From Swaminathania salitolerans (GTDB taxonomy: Bacteria; Pseudomonadota; Alphaproteobacteria; Acetobacterales; Acetobacteraceae), in the NCBI RefSeq assembly GCF_025994315.1, contig NZ_BAQE01000002.1: DNA of 64,000 nucleotides. One strand, 5' to 3'. Numbering within the stretch: position 1 is the stretch's first letter; every line of letters begins with the position of its first letter. Position numbers and translations under genes: made by a program. Positions 44,992 through 52,563 of this stretch are shown piece by piece. A model generated the notes under the pieces. The model ran no database searches and was not told where the DNA came from. It was given only the letters and a program-made list of their open reading frames with translations.

Positions 44992-45836
44992 GGCGCCAAG
45001 GCGGCCCCGATCTCCATATGGCTGCCACCGCCCGTTTTGCCCGCACGCCAGTAGCCCGCTGCACGGATGCGGTCGCGCGGTACGGCCTTCTTCTGTATGA
45101 GATGAGAGCGCAGGTGCCGCACGATATCGATCTCTCCCGCGATCCACACATGCAGCTCCGACAAAGGCGGCAAGGTGAGGGCTTCGATCGCCGCGATGAG
45201 ATCCGCCCCGTCTTTCGAAGGCGCATAACGATGAACCGTGAGCGCGCCGTGTCGGCGCAGGGGGTAGGTCTTCGGCGTTTCCTCCGTTGCGAGCAGCACG
45301 GTGATCGCATGATCGACGGGATAGCCCTCGACCATGCGCGCGATGGCCGGGAGCGCCGTATCGTCGCCGATCAGCAGATGAGCCGTGCAGATGGGAGGAG
45401 GAAGATAGGACGCGGCCGGCCCCCCCATGCCGAGCCACAGGCCGGATACGGCATGGCGCGCCCAACAGGCGGCGGGCCCGGAATCGTGGAGGACGAAATC
45501 GATCGTCAGCTCCCCGCTCGCGGGGTCGAAGCGGCGCGGCGTATAATCGCGCGCAACGACAGGTTCCCCATCCGGCTCGTGCCCATCCGGAGCGTGCCCA
45601 TCCGGTTTCCCGCGGGGTACGAGTCGTGGCAGGACCGGCCCGGCCTGACCGGGACTCGGAAAAAACAGCCTGACGTGATCGTCGGCGCCCGGGGCGACGA
45701 AATCATGCAGATCGGCTCCAGTGAACACGATACGGCGCATCCGGGTCGAGAGCGGGACGATCTGCGACACGACGATCCGCCGCATTGCGAGCCGATGCCG
45801 TATCCTGACGGGCAGATGAGAGAGGGGGCCGGTCAT
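44982..45836 (-). CDS. Siderophore-interacting protein (NAD(P)H-dependent ferric siderophore reductase family)
   Basis: A 284-residue flavoprotein of the SIP/ViuB family, which reduces Fe(III)-siderophores in the cytoplasm. The FAD-binding ARDYTPRRFDP, the GDDTALPAIARM segment of the NAD(P)H domain, and the C-terminal YWRAGKTGGGSHMEIG are typical. Residues about 76-90 carry a pentapeptide repeat PDGHA-PDGHE-PDGEP from a 15-bp DNA repeat, inserted in the FAD domain loop. The start ATG 45836 lacks a clear Shine-Dalgarno; Met18 (45785) is an alternative. No siderophore receptor or uptake genes are adjacent. Confidence 0.87.
   Translation of the reverse strand: MTGPLSHLPVRIRHRLAMRRIVVSQIVPLSTRMRRIVFTGADLHDFVAPGADDHVRLFFPSPGQAGPVLPRLVPRGKPDGHAPDGHEPDGEPVVARDYTPRRFDPASGELTIDFVLHDSGPAACWARHAVSGLWLGMGGPAASYLPPPICTAHLLIGDDTALPAIARMVEGYPVDHAITVLLATEETPKTYPLRRHGALTVHRYAPSKDGADLIAAIEALTLPPLSELHVWIAGEIDIVRHLRSHLIQKKAVPRDRIRAAGYWRAGKTGGGSHMEIGAALAPDA
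45567..45611. repeat. 15-bp tandem repeat inside the siderophore-interacting gene
   Basis: CCCATCCGG heads three 15-bp units (45567-45581, 45582-45596, 45597-45611). Read on the - strand they encode three PDGxx pentapeptides, so the repeat keeps the reading frame. Confidence 0.92.
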
Positions 45837-45935
45837 CGAAACGGTTTCGCAGGAAATATTGCCGGGGATACTGCCCGTGATTCCGGCGTGAACGACAGCG
45901 AATGGCGCCGCCGCGTCACGCCGCGTCAGGACCGG

Positions 45936-47318
45936 TCAGCGCGACCATATCGTCTTGATGTTCATGAATTCGTGCAGGCCGAGCTCGGTCAGCTCCCGTC
46001 CGAATCCGCTCGCCCTGGTTCCGCCGATCGGCAGGGCAGGATCGGACGCGGTGATCCTGTTGATCGAGACGGTGCCCGCGTCGATCTGTCTTGCGAGCGT
46101 ATGGCCGAGCGCCGTGTCGCGGGTCCAGACACTGGCTCCGAGGCCGTATTCCGTATCGTTGGCCAGAGCCAGGGCGTGTCCGGTGTCCCGGGCGACCGTG
46201 AGACAGGCCACCGGGCCGAACAGCTCTTCGCGGAAAGCCGTCATTTCCGGTGTGACGTCGCACAGCACGGTCGGTTCGTACCAGGCGCCGGGCCGCGCGA
46301 TCGTCTTCCCGCCGAGCACGCATCTCGCGCCTTCGGCAATGCTGCGTTCCACCTGCGCGTGCAGGGTATCGCGCAGATCCAGACGGGCCATCGGACCGAG
46401 AAAGGCATCGTCCTCGCAGGGAGTGGCAGGCTCTATGGCCCGGACCCGTTCCACGAAGGCCTCGGTGAAGGCCGGGGCGATGGCCGCATCGAGAATGATC
46501 CGCTTGGCCGAGATGCAGACCTGTCCGCAATTTGCGAATCGTGCCGCCACGGCCGACTCGACGGCCAGATCGAGATCGGCATCCGCGAGCACGACGAAGG
46601 GGTCCGACCCGCCGAGCTCGAGAACCGATTTCTTGCCGTGTTGTCCCGCGAGCCCGGCAAGAATGCGCCCGACGCGCACGCTGCCCGTCACCGTAACGCC
46701 CGAAATCCGCGGATCGGCGATGACGCGCGCAACCTGTTCGCGTGACAGATTGACGCTCTGGAACGCCGGCACGAGACCGCTCTGTTCGGCAAGTTCATGC
46801 AGGGACATACCGCAGCCGAGCGTGTTTTCGGCCGGTTTGACGAGAAAGCCGTTCCCACCGAGCAGGATCGGAACAGCGGCGCGCAGGATCTGCCAGAACG
46901 GAAAATTCCACGGCATCACGGCAAGGACGGTGCCGGTGGGGGCATAGCTGAGGCAGGCGTCCCCGGAGGGGGGCGTCATCGCGCGGTCCTGCAGGAGGGT
47001 GAGCGCCCTGTCTGCATACCAGTCGATCACGGCCACGCATTTGTCGATTTCGGCGCGTGCCGTGGCGATCGGCTTGCCCATCTCGCGTGTGGCCTGCAGG
47101 GCCAGCGCGTCGCGATGGGTGTCGAGTGCCTGTCCCATCCGGCGCAGCGCCTCGACGCGCTTGCCGGGCGAAAGAGCGCGCCAGCTGCGAAACCCGGAAC
47201 CGGCACGCGCCAGCACGCCTTCGAGCGCGTCATCGGCGAGGAACGCATAAGACGAGAGAGTTTCTCCCGTGCTCGGATCGACGGTGGTGACGCCCGTTCG
47301 GGTTTCTTCTTCGCTCAT
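45936..47318 (-). CDS. NAD(P)-dependent aldehyde dehydrogenase (succinate-semialdehyde dehydrogenase type)
   Basis: A 460-residue aldehyde dehydrogenase. Catalytic residues are visible: Asn138 in MPWNFPFWQ, Glu234 in LELGGSDP, and Cys268 in NCGQVCISAKR. The short length and the SYAPTGTVLAVMPWNFP text fit the succinate-semialdehyde dehydrogenase subfamily (GabD/Sad); the true substrate is uncertain. ATG 47318 has AGAGG upstream and follows the secreted-protein gene by 6 bases, so both are in one transcription unit. Confidence 0.9.
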   Translation of the reverse strand: MSEEETRTGVTTVDPSTGETLSSYAFLADDALEGVLARAGSGFRSWRALSPGKRVEALRRMGQALDTHRDALALQATREMGKPIATARAEIDKCVAVIDWYADRALTLLQDRAMTPPSGDACLSYAPTGTVLAVMPWNFPFWQILRAAVPILLGGNGFLVKPAENTLGCGMSLHELAEQSGLVPAFQSVNLSREQVARVIADPRISGVTVTGSVRVGRILAGLAGQHGKKSVLELGGSDPFVVLADADLDLAVESAVAARFANCGQVCISAKRIILDAAIAPAFTEAFVERVRAIEPATPCEDDAFLGPMARLDLRDTLHAQVERSIAEGARCVLGGKTIARPGAWYEPTVLCDVTPEMTAFREELFGPVACLTVARDTGHALALANDTEYGLGASVWTRDTALGHTLARQIDAGTVSINRITASDPALPIGGTRASGFGRELTELGLHEFMNIKTIWSR

Positions 47319-47324
47319 GGGAGA

Positions 47325-47822
47325 CTACCTCTGATTGTTGTTCCAAAGCGCCGTTCCGGCCGCGTCGGACTGTGCGACGACATCGGTCTGACCATTGCCC
47401 GGCGAGCCCGCATAATTGTGGTAGGCGGAGCTGTTATAGGGAGCCCGGACCGGCGCATTGAACTTCACGGGCATGCCGAGAAACGAGAAATGGGACGGCG
47501 CATCGTTCGGGATCTGGGTGCTTTGGTGAGCCTCGCCCCCCGGAAGCCCCAGCGCCTGATGGGAGCGAACCGTCGCCGAGAAGGTTCGGAGCGAGCTGTC
47601 GAAATCCTCGGTCACCTCATAGCCATGCGGCGGAGGCGGCGCGCCCCCATCGGGAAGGGCCACGCGCTCGACCGGCGTCAGGGGGCGGGCTGGTGCGCGC
47701 ATCTCTGCCGCCGGGTCGGCAGAAGCGGTCCGGATGCCCGGCAGCGTCAGGAGGAGCGCCGTGACGGCGCCGGGGAAAAAGGCCAGTGATAGAGAGGTCA
47801 GTGATCTGGGCATTCGAGGCAT
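47325..47822 (-). CDS. Secreted protein of unknown function
   Basis: No family recognised. About 165 residues: an N-terminal signal peptide (hydrophobic SLAFFPGAVTALLLTLPGI, cleavage probably after TASA), then a Pro-rich segment (LPDGGAPPPPHGYEV), and a polar Asn/Gly/Ser-rich C-terminal half ending ALWNNNQR. ATG 47822 is favoured over 47828 because AGGAG is seven bases away from the former and one base from the latter. It precedes the aldehyde dehydrogenase by six bases. Probably periplasmic. Confidence 0.65.
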   Translation of the reverse strand: MPRMPRSLTSLSLAFFPGAVTALLLTLPGIRTASADPAAEMRAPARPLTPVERVALPDGGAPPPPHGYEVTEDFDSSLRTFSATVRSHQALGLPGGEAHQSTQIPNDAPSHFSFLGMPVKFNAPVRAPYNSSAYHNYAGSPGNGQTDVVAQSDAAGTALWNNNQR

Positions 47823-48015
47823 TGCCATGCTCCTGTCGGATTCCTGTCATCCTAACAGGGATGCAGCTCTTTCGTTTTCCTATGACGACAGAGCGTGTAA
47901 AAAAACAGTCTTTGTCACAATACCCGGTGACCGCGCGTCTCGCCACGCGTTGCACAGACAAGTTGCACCGACCAGTCCGGGCCCCGTCGGGGGCCTTATC
48001 CCAGGGAGACCTCGC

Positions 48016-48888
48016 ATGTCCTCAGCAAACGGAACCACACCCTCGGCTCTGGGGGAAATCGCTCCGATGGCGCTCGACGATGCGTCTCTGGCCCAGTTGC
48101 AGGCGGCGCTCGACAAGGTCGAGCACGGGCGGGGCGTGCTCGTGCGTCTGGCCGATCTCATGGGGGGCGCAGTGGGGCAGGCGACCCGGCTCGGATTGCA
48201 GGGCCTCGGTATGGCGCCCAATATCCAGGCGAAGATACAGGGGCTGGCCGAGGCTTCGATCGCCCGGGCCTTCGATGTCGCCATTCTGGGCATGAAGCAG
48301 GACGGCCCTGTTCCGGCGGGCAGCGCGACTCCGGCAAGCGCATCGCCCGGGCGCTGGCGCGATCCTGCGGCCCAGGCGGCAGTTGCCGTTTCGGGCGCGC
48401 TGGGCGGTTTCGGGGGCGTGGTCGGTCTGATGCCCGATATCGGCTTCACCACGCTGACGATCATGCGCGAAATCGCCCGGATCGCCCGCGAGGAGGGGGA
48501 GGATCTGCGGGACGAGGAAACGCGTCGCGCCTGTCTGGAAGTTTTCGCGCTCAAGGGGTTCCTTGCCGGCCAGACGCCGGATGAGAGCGAACTCGGTTTC
48601 TTCTCCGCCCGGGCGCTCATGCGGGGCAAACCGATCGTGTTGCTGATTGCAGAGGTCGCATCACATTACGGAATCGGGTTGTCGCGGAAATTCGCGATGC
48701 AGATGGTGCCCGTCGCCGGAGCGCTTTGCGGCGCCTCGCTGAATGCGGCGTTCCTCTCCCATTATCGCGCTCTGGCGCGCGCCCATTTCACGATAAGACG
48801 CCTCGAGCGGCAGCATGGTGGCGCCGTCGTGCGCGATACGGCGACCCATATGCGCCAGACCGCACAGGCAGAGGCCTCTTCGCGCTGA
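48016..48888 (+). CDS. EcsC family protein
   Basis: A 290-residue protein of the EcsC family, named for a Bacillus protein linked to ABC-transporter function; its biochemical role is not known. Family-like segments are GGFGGVVGLMPDIGFTTLTIMREIARIAREEGEDL and the C-terminal QMVPVAGALCGASLNAAFLSHYRALARAHF. Hydrophobic helices near residues 120-150 and 232-258 suggest membrane contact. ATG 48016 has AGGGAGA upstream; an upstream open stretch to 47734 is rejected as overlapping the opposite-strand gene region. Monocistronic. Confidence 0.85.
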   Translation: MSSANGTTPSALGEIAPMALDDASLAQLQAALDKVEHGRGVLVRLADLMGGAVGQATRLGLQGLGMAPNIQAKIQGLAEASIARAFDVAILGMKQDGPVPAGSATPASASPGRWRDPAAQAAVAVSGALGGFGGVVGLMPDIGFTTLTIMREIARIAREEGEDLRDEETRRACLEVFALKGFLAGQTPDESELGFFSARALMRGKPIVLLIAEVASHYGIGLSRKFAMQMVPVAGALCGASLNAAFLSHYRALARAHFTIRRLERQHGGAVVRDTATHMRQTAQAEASSR

Positions 48889-48930
48889 GAACGCGTTCCG
48901 TTGCCTCGGGCCGCGCGACCTGCGGCCGCA

Positions 48931-49095
48931 TCAGTCGAGTTTCCGGTTGCGGATCGCTTCGAACGTCCCGACGGGGACGAGCTGGAGAGAGAAAATGGCC
49001 GTCATGACGAAGGCGAGGTTCCCGTAATGCGGGGCGATCAGCGCGAGCGCGCCGCAAAGGGCCATACCTGCGAGATAAACGAAGGTCAGGGGCAT
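48931..49095 (-). CDS. Small two-helix membrane protein
   Basis: A 54-residue open frame read from ATG 49095 with AGGAGA nine to ten bases upstream. It has two hydrophobic helices (about residues 4-21 and 26-42: LAGMALCGALALIAPHYG, LAFVMTAIFSLQLVPVGTF) and a short basic C terminus (AIRNRKLD). No family recognised. It lies between the EcsC gene and aat, on the opposite strand to both. The clean Shine-Dalgarno, hydrophobic pattern and absence of a competing gene support it. Confidence 0.6.
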   Translation of the reverse strand: MPLTFVYLAGMALCGALALIAPHYGNLAFVMTAIFSLQLVPVGTFEAIRNRKLD

Positions 49096-49140
49096 TTTTC
49101 CGGTTCTCCTGCGGCGTGGCGCGGCGGAAGGCGCAGTTTC

Positions 49141-49359
49141 ATGGCCGCGCCTCCGTTCCCGCTTTCATTGCCTTCCTGCAATGCATCAGGATCGCCGGAG
49201 TTGCAGTCTTTCGACCCCGGCCCTCATTACGCCGTTAGGCGTATCGATTGCTGCGACACCTGCCACGGGCGTTTCCCCGTTCAGGAAGATCTCCCCGTCG
49301 GATATCGCCTTGCGTCGCGTGTCCGAGAGGCGCGGCGGACGATGAGGCGAGGCGCATGA
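49141..49359 (+). CDS. Possible small protein overlapping the aat start
   Basis: A 72-codon frame from ATG 49141, with GGAAGG nine bases upstream, ends with a TGA that overlaps the aat ATG (ATGA at 49356-49359). That junction is what a translationally coupled gene would show. The protein is polar with a Cys cluster (DCCDTCHG) and a basic tail (REARRTMRRGA); no family is recognised. Third-position composition is mixed, so it may be a chance frame. Confidence 0.25.
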   Translation: MAAPPFPLSLPSCNASGSPELQSFDPGPHYAVRRIDCCDTCHGRFPVQEDLPVGYRLASRVREARRTMRRGA

Positions 49360-50027
49360 TCGACCCGCTTACATCGGAGCGTCTGATCGAGGCCTATCGA
49401 ATGGGGGTATTCCCCATGTCCGATGGCAGATCGGCGGGCGACATCACCTGGCATCGCCCGCTGATGCGCGGCATTCTCCCTCTCGGGGCGGGCTTTCATC
49501 TGTCGAAGCGTCTTGCGCGCACCGTCCTCCAGGGCAGGTTCTCGGTCACTTCAGACAGGGCCTTCAATGCCGTGATACGATCATGCGCCGAAGTGTCCGG
49601 ACGCGACGAGACCTGGATCAGCCACAGGCTGGAGGCGCGATACGGGGCGCTGCATGCGCTCGGCCACGCGCATTCGATCGAGATCTGGTCGGGATCGGAG
49701 CTGGTCGGAGGATTGTACGGGGTTCATCTCGGTGGCGCATTTTTTGGCGAGAGCATGTTCTCGCGACGCACCGATGCCTCGAAGATCGCTCTGGTGCATC
49801 TCGTTGCAACGCTGCGGAGGCGTGGCTTCGTGCTGCTCGACACCCAGTTCCCGACGACGCATCTCGAGCGCTTCGGCTGTCAGACCGTTCCCGACACGCT
49901 CTATCGCTTGATGCTGGACCGGGCCCTGACGATTGAGGCAACGTGGTCGCATGCTGTCGCGTTGGATGAACTGCGGCAGGAGATTGCAGTCCTGCGTGAG
50001 GAATCGGCCTCGAGCCAGGTCCAGTGA
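49356..50027 (+). CDS. aat: Leucyl/phenylalanyl-tRNA-protein transferase
   Basis: Adds Leu or Phe from aminoacyl-tRNA to N-terminal Arg or Lys of proteins, marking them for ClpAP. The 223-residue product has YRMGVFPMSDG near the N terminus and the family signature GGLYGVHLGGAFFGESMFSR followed by DASKIALVHL. ATG 49356 is chosen by family alignment; the frame is open to 49248. It precedes a secreted-protein gene by 11 bases, which may be co-transcribed. Confidence 0.94.
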   Translation: MIDPLTSERLIEAYRMGVFPMSDGRSAGDITWHRPLMRGILPLGAGFHLSKRLARTVLQGRFSVTSDRAFNAVIRSCAEVSGRDETWISHRLEARYGALHALGHAHSIEIWSGSELVGGLYGVHLGGAFFGESMFSRRTDASKIALVHLVATLRRRGFVLLDTQFPTTHLERFGCQTVPDTLYRLMLDRALTIEATWSHAVALDELRQEIAVLREESASSQVQ

Positions 50028-50038
50028 AGGGGAAGAAC

Positions 50039-50731
50039 ATGTCGTCTTATCGCAGAAAGAGCGTTGCGGCCCTGGCCTTGGGGGTTGCCATGGCAGGCAT
50101 GGCGGCACCGGCATTCGCACAGCAGCATCCTCGCCTCACTCCGTCGCGGGATGTCACGGTGGTCTATTCCGTGCAGCCCGAAAAACTTCCCCAGCCCGTT
50201 CAGGCCACCGTCCATTTCCGTGCGGAAGGCGACAAGCTCAGGATCGATCCTGCCAATCACGCAGGGTCCACGATCCTCGACCGGCCTGCCCAGATGGTCA
50301 CGCTGATCATGAACAAGCAGAAGGTCTATACGAGCTTCTCGCCCAAGCACGGTCTGCGCAGTCCGTTCCTGCTCGATATGTCGATGCAGTTCGCGCCGGA
50401 CGGCAAGGGCATGGTCGCCGGAGCCTCCTGCAACAAGTGGTCGATCACCTCCGCTCACGGCAAGGCAGAAGCCTGTGTCACGGATGACGGTGTGATTCTC
50501 AGCGAGGAGGGGGTCGATTCGGACGGTCTGCGGGGCAAGCTGGTGGCGGAGCGGATCACTTACGCACCTCTGGACGAATCGCTGTTCCAGCCCCCGGCGG
50601 GCTATCAGAAGATCTCTGCCCAGATGCCGATTCCCCATGGAGCGGGACCGCATGGCGCTGGCGTGCAGGGCGCCGGAATGCAGGGCGCGGCAATGCAGGG
50701 CAGCACGACGAAGTCTGCGTCCACGCCGTGA
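50039..50731 (+). CDS. Exported protein, paralogue of the next gene (first of pair)
   Basis: No named family recognised. A 230-residue protein with a clear Sec signal (LALGVAMAGMAAPAFAQQ; cleavage after AFA). The mature domain begins DVTVVYSVQPEKLPQ and has GASCNKWSITSAHGKAEACVTDDG, with two Cys that could pair. The C terminus carries five pentapeptide units (PHGAG twice, then VQGAG, MQGAA, MQGST). It is clearly related to the next protein (SCNKWSIT versus PCTHWTST; ACVTDDGVILS versus FCYSRTGVLLS). Related to DUF4412-like periplasmic proteins at best. AAGGGGAAG lies before ATG 50039. Confidence 0.75.
   Translation: MSSYRRKSVAALALGVAMAGMAAPAFAQQHPRLTPSRDVTVVYSVQPEKLPQPVQATVHFRAEGDKLRIDPANHAGSTILDRPAQMVTLIMNKQKVYTSFSPKHGLRSPFLLDMSMQFAPDGKGMVAGASCNKWSITSAHGKAEACVTDDGVILSEEGVDSDGLRGKLVAERITYAPLDESLFQPPAGYQKISAQMPIPHGAGPHGAGVQGAGMQGAAMQGSTTKSASTP
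50633..50707. repeat. 15-bp tandem repeat encoding pentapeptides
   Basis: Five in-frame units of 15 bases encode PHGAG, PHGAG, VQGAG, MQGAA and MQGST at the end of the exported protein. The DNA repeat is degenerate at third positions. Confidence 0.9.
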
Positions 50732-51426
50732 ATTCAGTATCGTGCAGGGCGCCCCGCAACGGGCGCGCCCCTATTGTTTTCTCCGCCCCTGCTTTCCGTC
50801 GTGTCGCCTGTCTTCGTTCGGCTCCTGTTCTATCCCTCCTGTTCCTCCTGTCCGGCGCGGCCACGACGGCGGCCGCCGCTCATGGCGAGCCGGGGGATGA
50901 GGGAGCGGCAACGGCGTCCCTTCCGACGCCTCTCGTGACACCTCTGGCCGATATCGACGTGACCTACGAGGTCCGGACTCCGGACGGACAGAGTGCCTCC
51001 CAGCGCATGCGCTGGAATGCGGCGCATTGGCGTCAGCGTCTGGATGTGCCGGGTTCCGGTCTCGTGATGCTGACAGATTATCAGGCCCATCGTCTTTCCG
51101 TGGTCGATCTGCGATCGAAGACCTTTACGGTGTCCGGCGCGCCCGATACGCGTTTCGCCCCGCCGGGTCAGGCCGCTGACGGCGTCTGGCAGAAAGGGGC
51201 GGACGATCGGGTGGCCGGTGTGCCGTGTACGCATTGGACGAGTACGGATACGGACGGGCAGGAGGGAGATTTCTGCTACAGCCGCACCGGGGTGCTTCTC
51301 TCGGCGAGCCGTGGCGGCGTGCCGACGCTCAGGGCAACAGCCTATGCCGAGACGCCTCAGGGACCGTCCGTCTTTCAGGAGCCCTCCGGTTTTCACGAGG
51401 TAAAGGCGGTAAGGCTGAAGCCCTGA
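50728..51426 (+). CDS. Exported protein, paralogue of the preceding gene (second of pair)
   Basis: A 232-residue product starting at GTG 50728, which overlaps the previous stop (GTGA), suggesting translational coupling. A long N-terminal region precedes the signal-like helix (APVLSLLFLLSGAATTAAAAHG). The mature part has DIDVTYEVRTPDGQS, GLVMLTDYQAHRLSVVD and AGVPCTHWTSTDTDGQ...DFCYSRTG, matching the preceding protein in order and in the two Cys. No Shine-Dalgarno is visible. Function unknown; both act outside the cytoplasm. The 249 bases after it (51427-51675) show no gene. Confidence 0.7.
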   Translation: MNSVSCRAPRNGRAPIVFSAPAFRRVACLRSAPVLSLLFLLSGAATTAAAAHGEPGDEGAATASLPTPLVTPLADIDVTYEVRTPDGQSASQRMRWNAAHWRQRLDVPGSGLVMLTDYQAHRLSVVDLRSKTFTVSGAPDTRFAPPGQAADGVWQKGADDRVAGVPCTHWTSTDTDGQEGDFCYSRTGVLLSASRGGVPTLRATAYAETPQGPSVFQEPSGFHEVKAVRLKP

Positions 51427-51675
51427 CGGCCATATCCTGCCGGTCGCCCGGTATCGATCCACGGTTCTGACCCTTCGGCAGGATAATCGCATGTCCGCAT
51501 CGCGCCCGGGGCACGCCATGCGTCTCCGGGAACGGGATGCGCTCTGATGTTCTATGTTACATTCTGGTCCGGGTTTTGTCCTGTTCCGTCGCAAAATCGA
51601 CACCATATCCGGTGCAAGATGACAGTGTGAGATCGCCCCGGCATTGCGGGTGCGGTCTGGCAAGGAGATTTCTTC

Positions 51676-52056
51676 ATGCGTCGTATCCTGAAAACCGGCC
51701 TGGCCGTTCTGCCTCTCGCAGGACTCCTCGCAAGCACGCCACTGGCACAGGCCCATCCCTACGGTCCGGGATGGGGCGGAGGTCCCGGCTGGCATGGCGG
51801 TCCCGGGCCCGGCTGGCGGCGGGGCGGTGGCTGGCACCGGGGTGGCGGAAATGCGTTCGTCGGCGGTCTCGTCGGGGGGCTGGTGGGCGGAGCCGTCATC
51901 GGCGCGATCGCCCGGCCCTATGCCGTCCCGGTTCCGCCGCCCCCGCCGCCGGTCTATTATGCGCCGCCCCCGGTGGTCTATCAGCCGCCGCCGCGCGTCG
52001 TATATCCGCCGCCGGTGGTTGCCTATCCGTCCTACCCCGCCTATCCAGGGTACTGA
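51676..52056 (+). CDS. Exported Gly-rich and Pro/Tyr-rich protein
   Basis: A 126-residue protein with a Sec signal (ILKTGLAVLPLAGLLASTPL, cleavage after AQA). Next comes a Gly/Trp/His-rich stretch (residues about 30-58), then a glycine-zipper segment (FVGGLVGGLVGGAVIGAIA) and a Pro/Tyr/Val-rich tail (YYAPPPVVYQPPPRVVYPPP). Glycine-zipper plus PY-rich layouts occur in bacterial surface and outer membrane proteins, but no family is assigned. AAGGAGAT before ATG 51676 is a strong ribosome site. It precedes bcp by 40 bases. Confidence 0.75.
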   Translation: MRRILKTGLAVLPLAGLLASTPLAQAHPYGPGWGGGPGWHGGPGPGWRRGGGWHRGGGNAFVGGLVGGLVGGAVIGAIARPYAVPVPPPPPPVYYAPPPVVYQPPPRVVYPPPVVAYPSYPAYPGY

Positions 52057-52096
52057 AAACAGCCGGGTTGCCGATAAAAGAAGGTCCAGAGTCATC

Positions 52097-52558
52097 ATGG
52101 TAGCGATTGGCGACAAAGCCCCTGCGTTTTCTCTCCCCGCAGCGGGGGGGCAGGTCGTATCCTCGGAGGCGCTCGCAGGCAGGCCCTATCTGCTCTATTT
52201 CTATCCCAAGGCGGATACACCCGGATGCACGTCACAGGCCTGCGATCTGCGCGATCACAGGCAGACCCTCGGCAATCTGGGGCTTACGGTCATCGGGGTC
52301 AGCCCCGATCCGGTGGAGAAGCTCGACCGTTTCGCAAGGAAATACGATCTGGATTTCACCCTGGTCAGCGATGCGTCCCACGAACTCGCAGACCGGTACG
52401 ACACCTGGGTCGAAAAGAAGAACTACGGCAAGACATATTTCGGAATGGAGCGAAGCTCCTTTCTCGTCGATGGTGACGGTGTCATCCGGGCCGTCTGGCG
52501 CAAGGTGAAGCCAGCCGAACATGTCGCGCTCGTGACGGACGCTGCGGCCCAGCTTTAG
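52097..52558 (+). CDS. bcp: Thioredoxin-dependent peroxiredoxin (Bcp/PrxQ)
   Basis: Reduces hydrogen peroxide and organic hydroperoxides. The 153-residue protein has the peroxidatic Cys44 in YFYPKADTPGCTSQACD, and a second Cys at 49 fits the BCP pattern of an intramolecular disulfide. Also LTVIGVSPD, DFTLVSDASHELAD and KNYGKTYFGMERSSFLVD. ATG 52097 starts MVAIGDKAPAF; the frame is open upstream inside the previous gene. The next gene starts 5 bases later. Confidence 0.94.
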   Translation: MVAIGDKAPAFSLPAAGGQVVSSEALAGRPYLLYFYPKADTPGCTSQACDLRDHRQTLGNLGLTVIGVSPDPVEKLDRFARKYDLDFTLVSDASHELADRYDTWVEKKNYGKTYFGMERSSFLVDGDGVIRAVWRKVKPAEHVALVTDAAAQL

Positions 52559-52563
52559 GGCGC

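Noticed and set aside
44683..45465. N-terminal extension of the hydrolase-TPR protein
   Set aside because: Would overlap the siderophore gene on the same strand in another frame and is low complexity; GGAGGA fixes the start at 44682.
47734..48015. N-terminal extension of the EcsC protein
   Set aside because: Overlaps the opposite-strand secreted-protein gene region; ATG 48016 has a good ribosome site.
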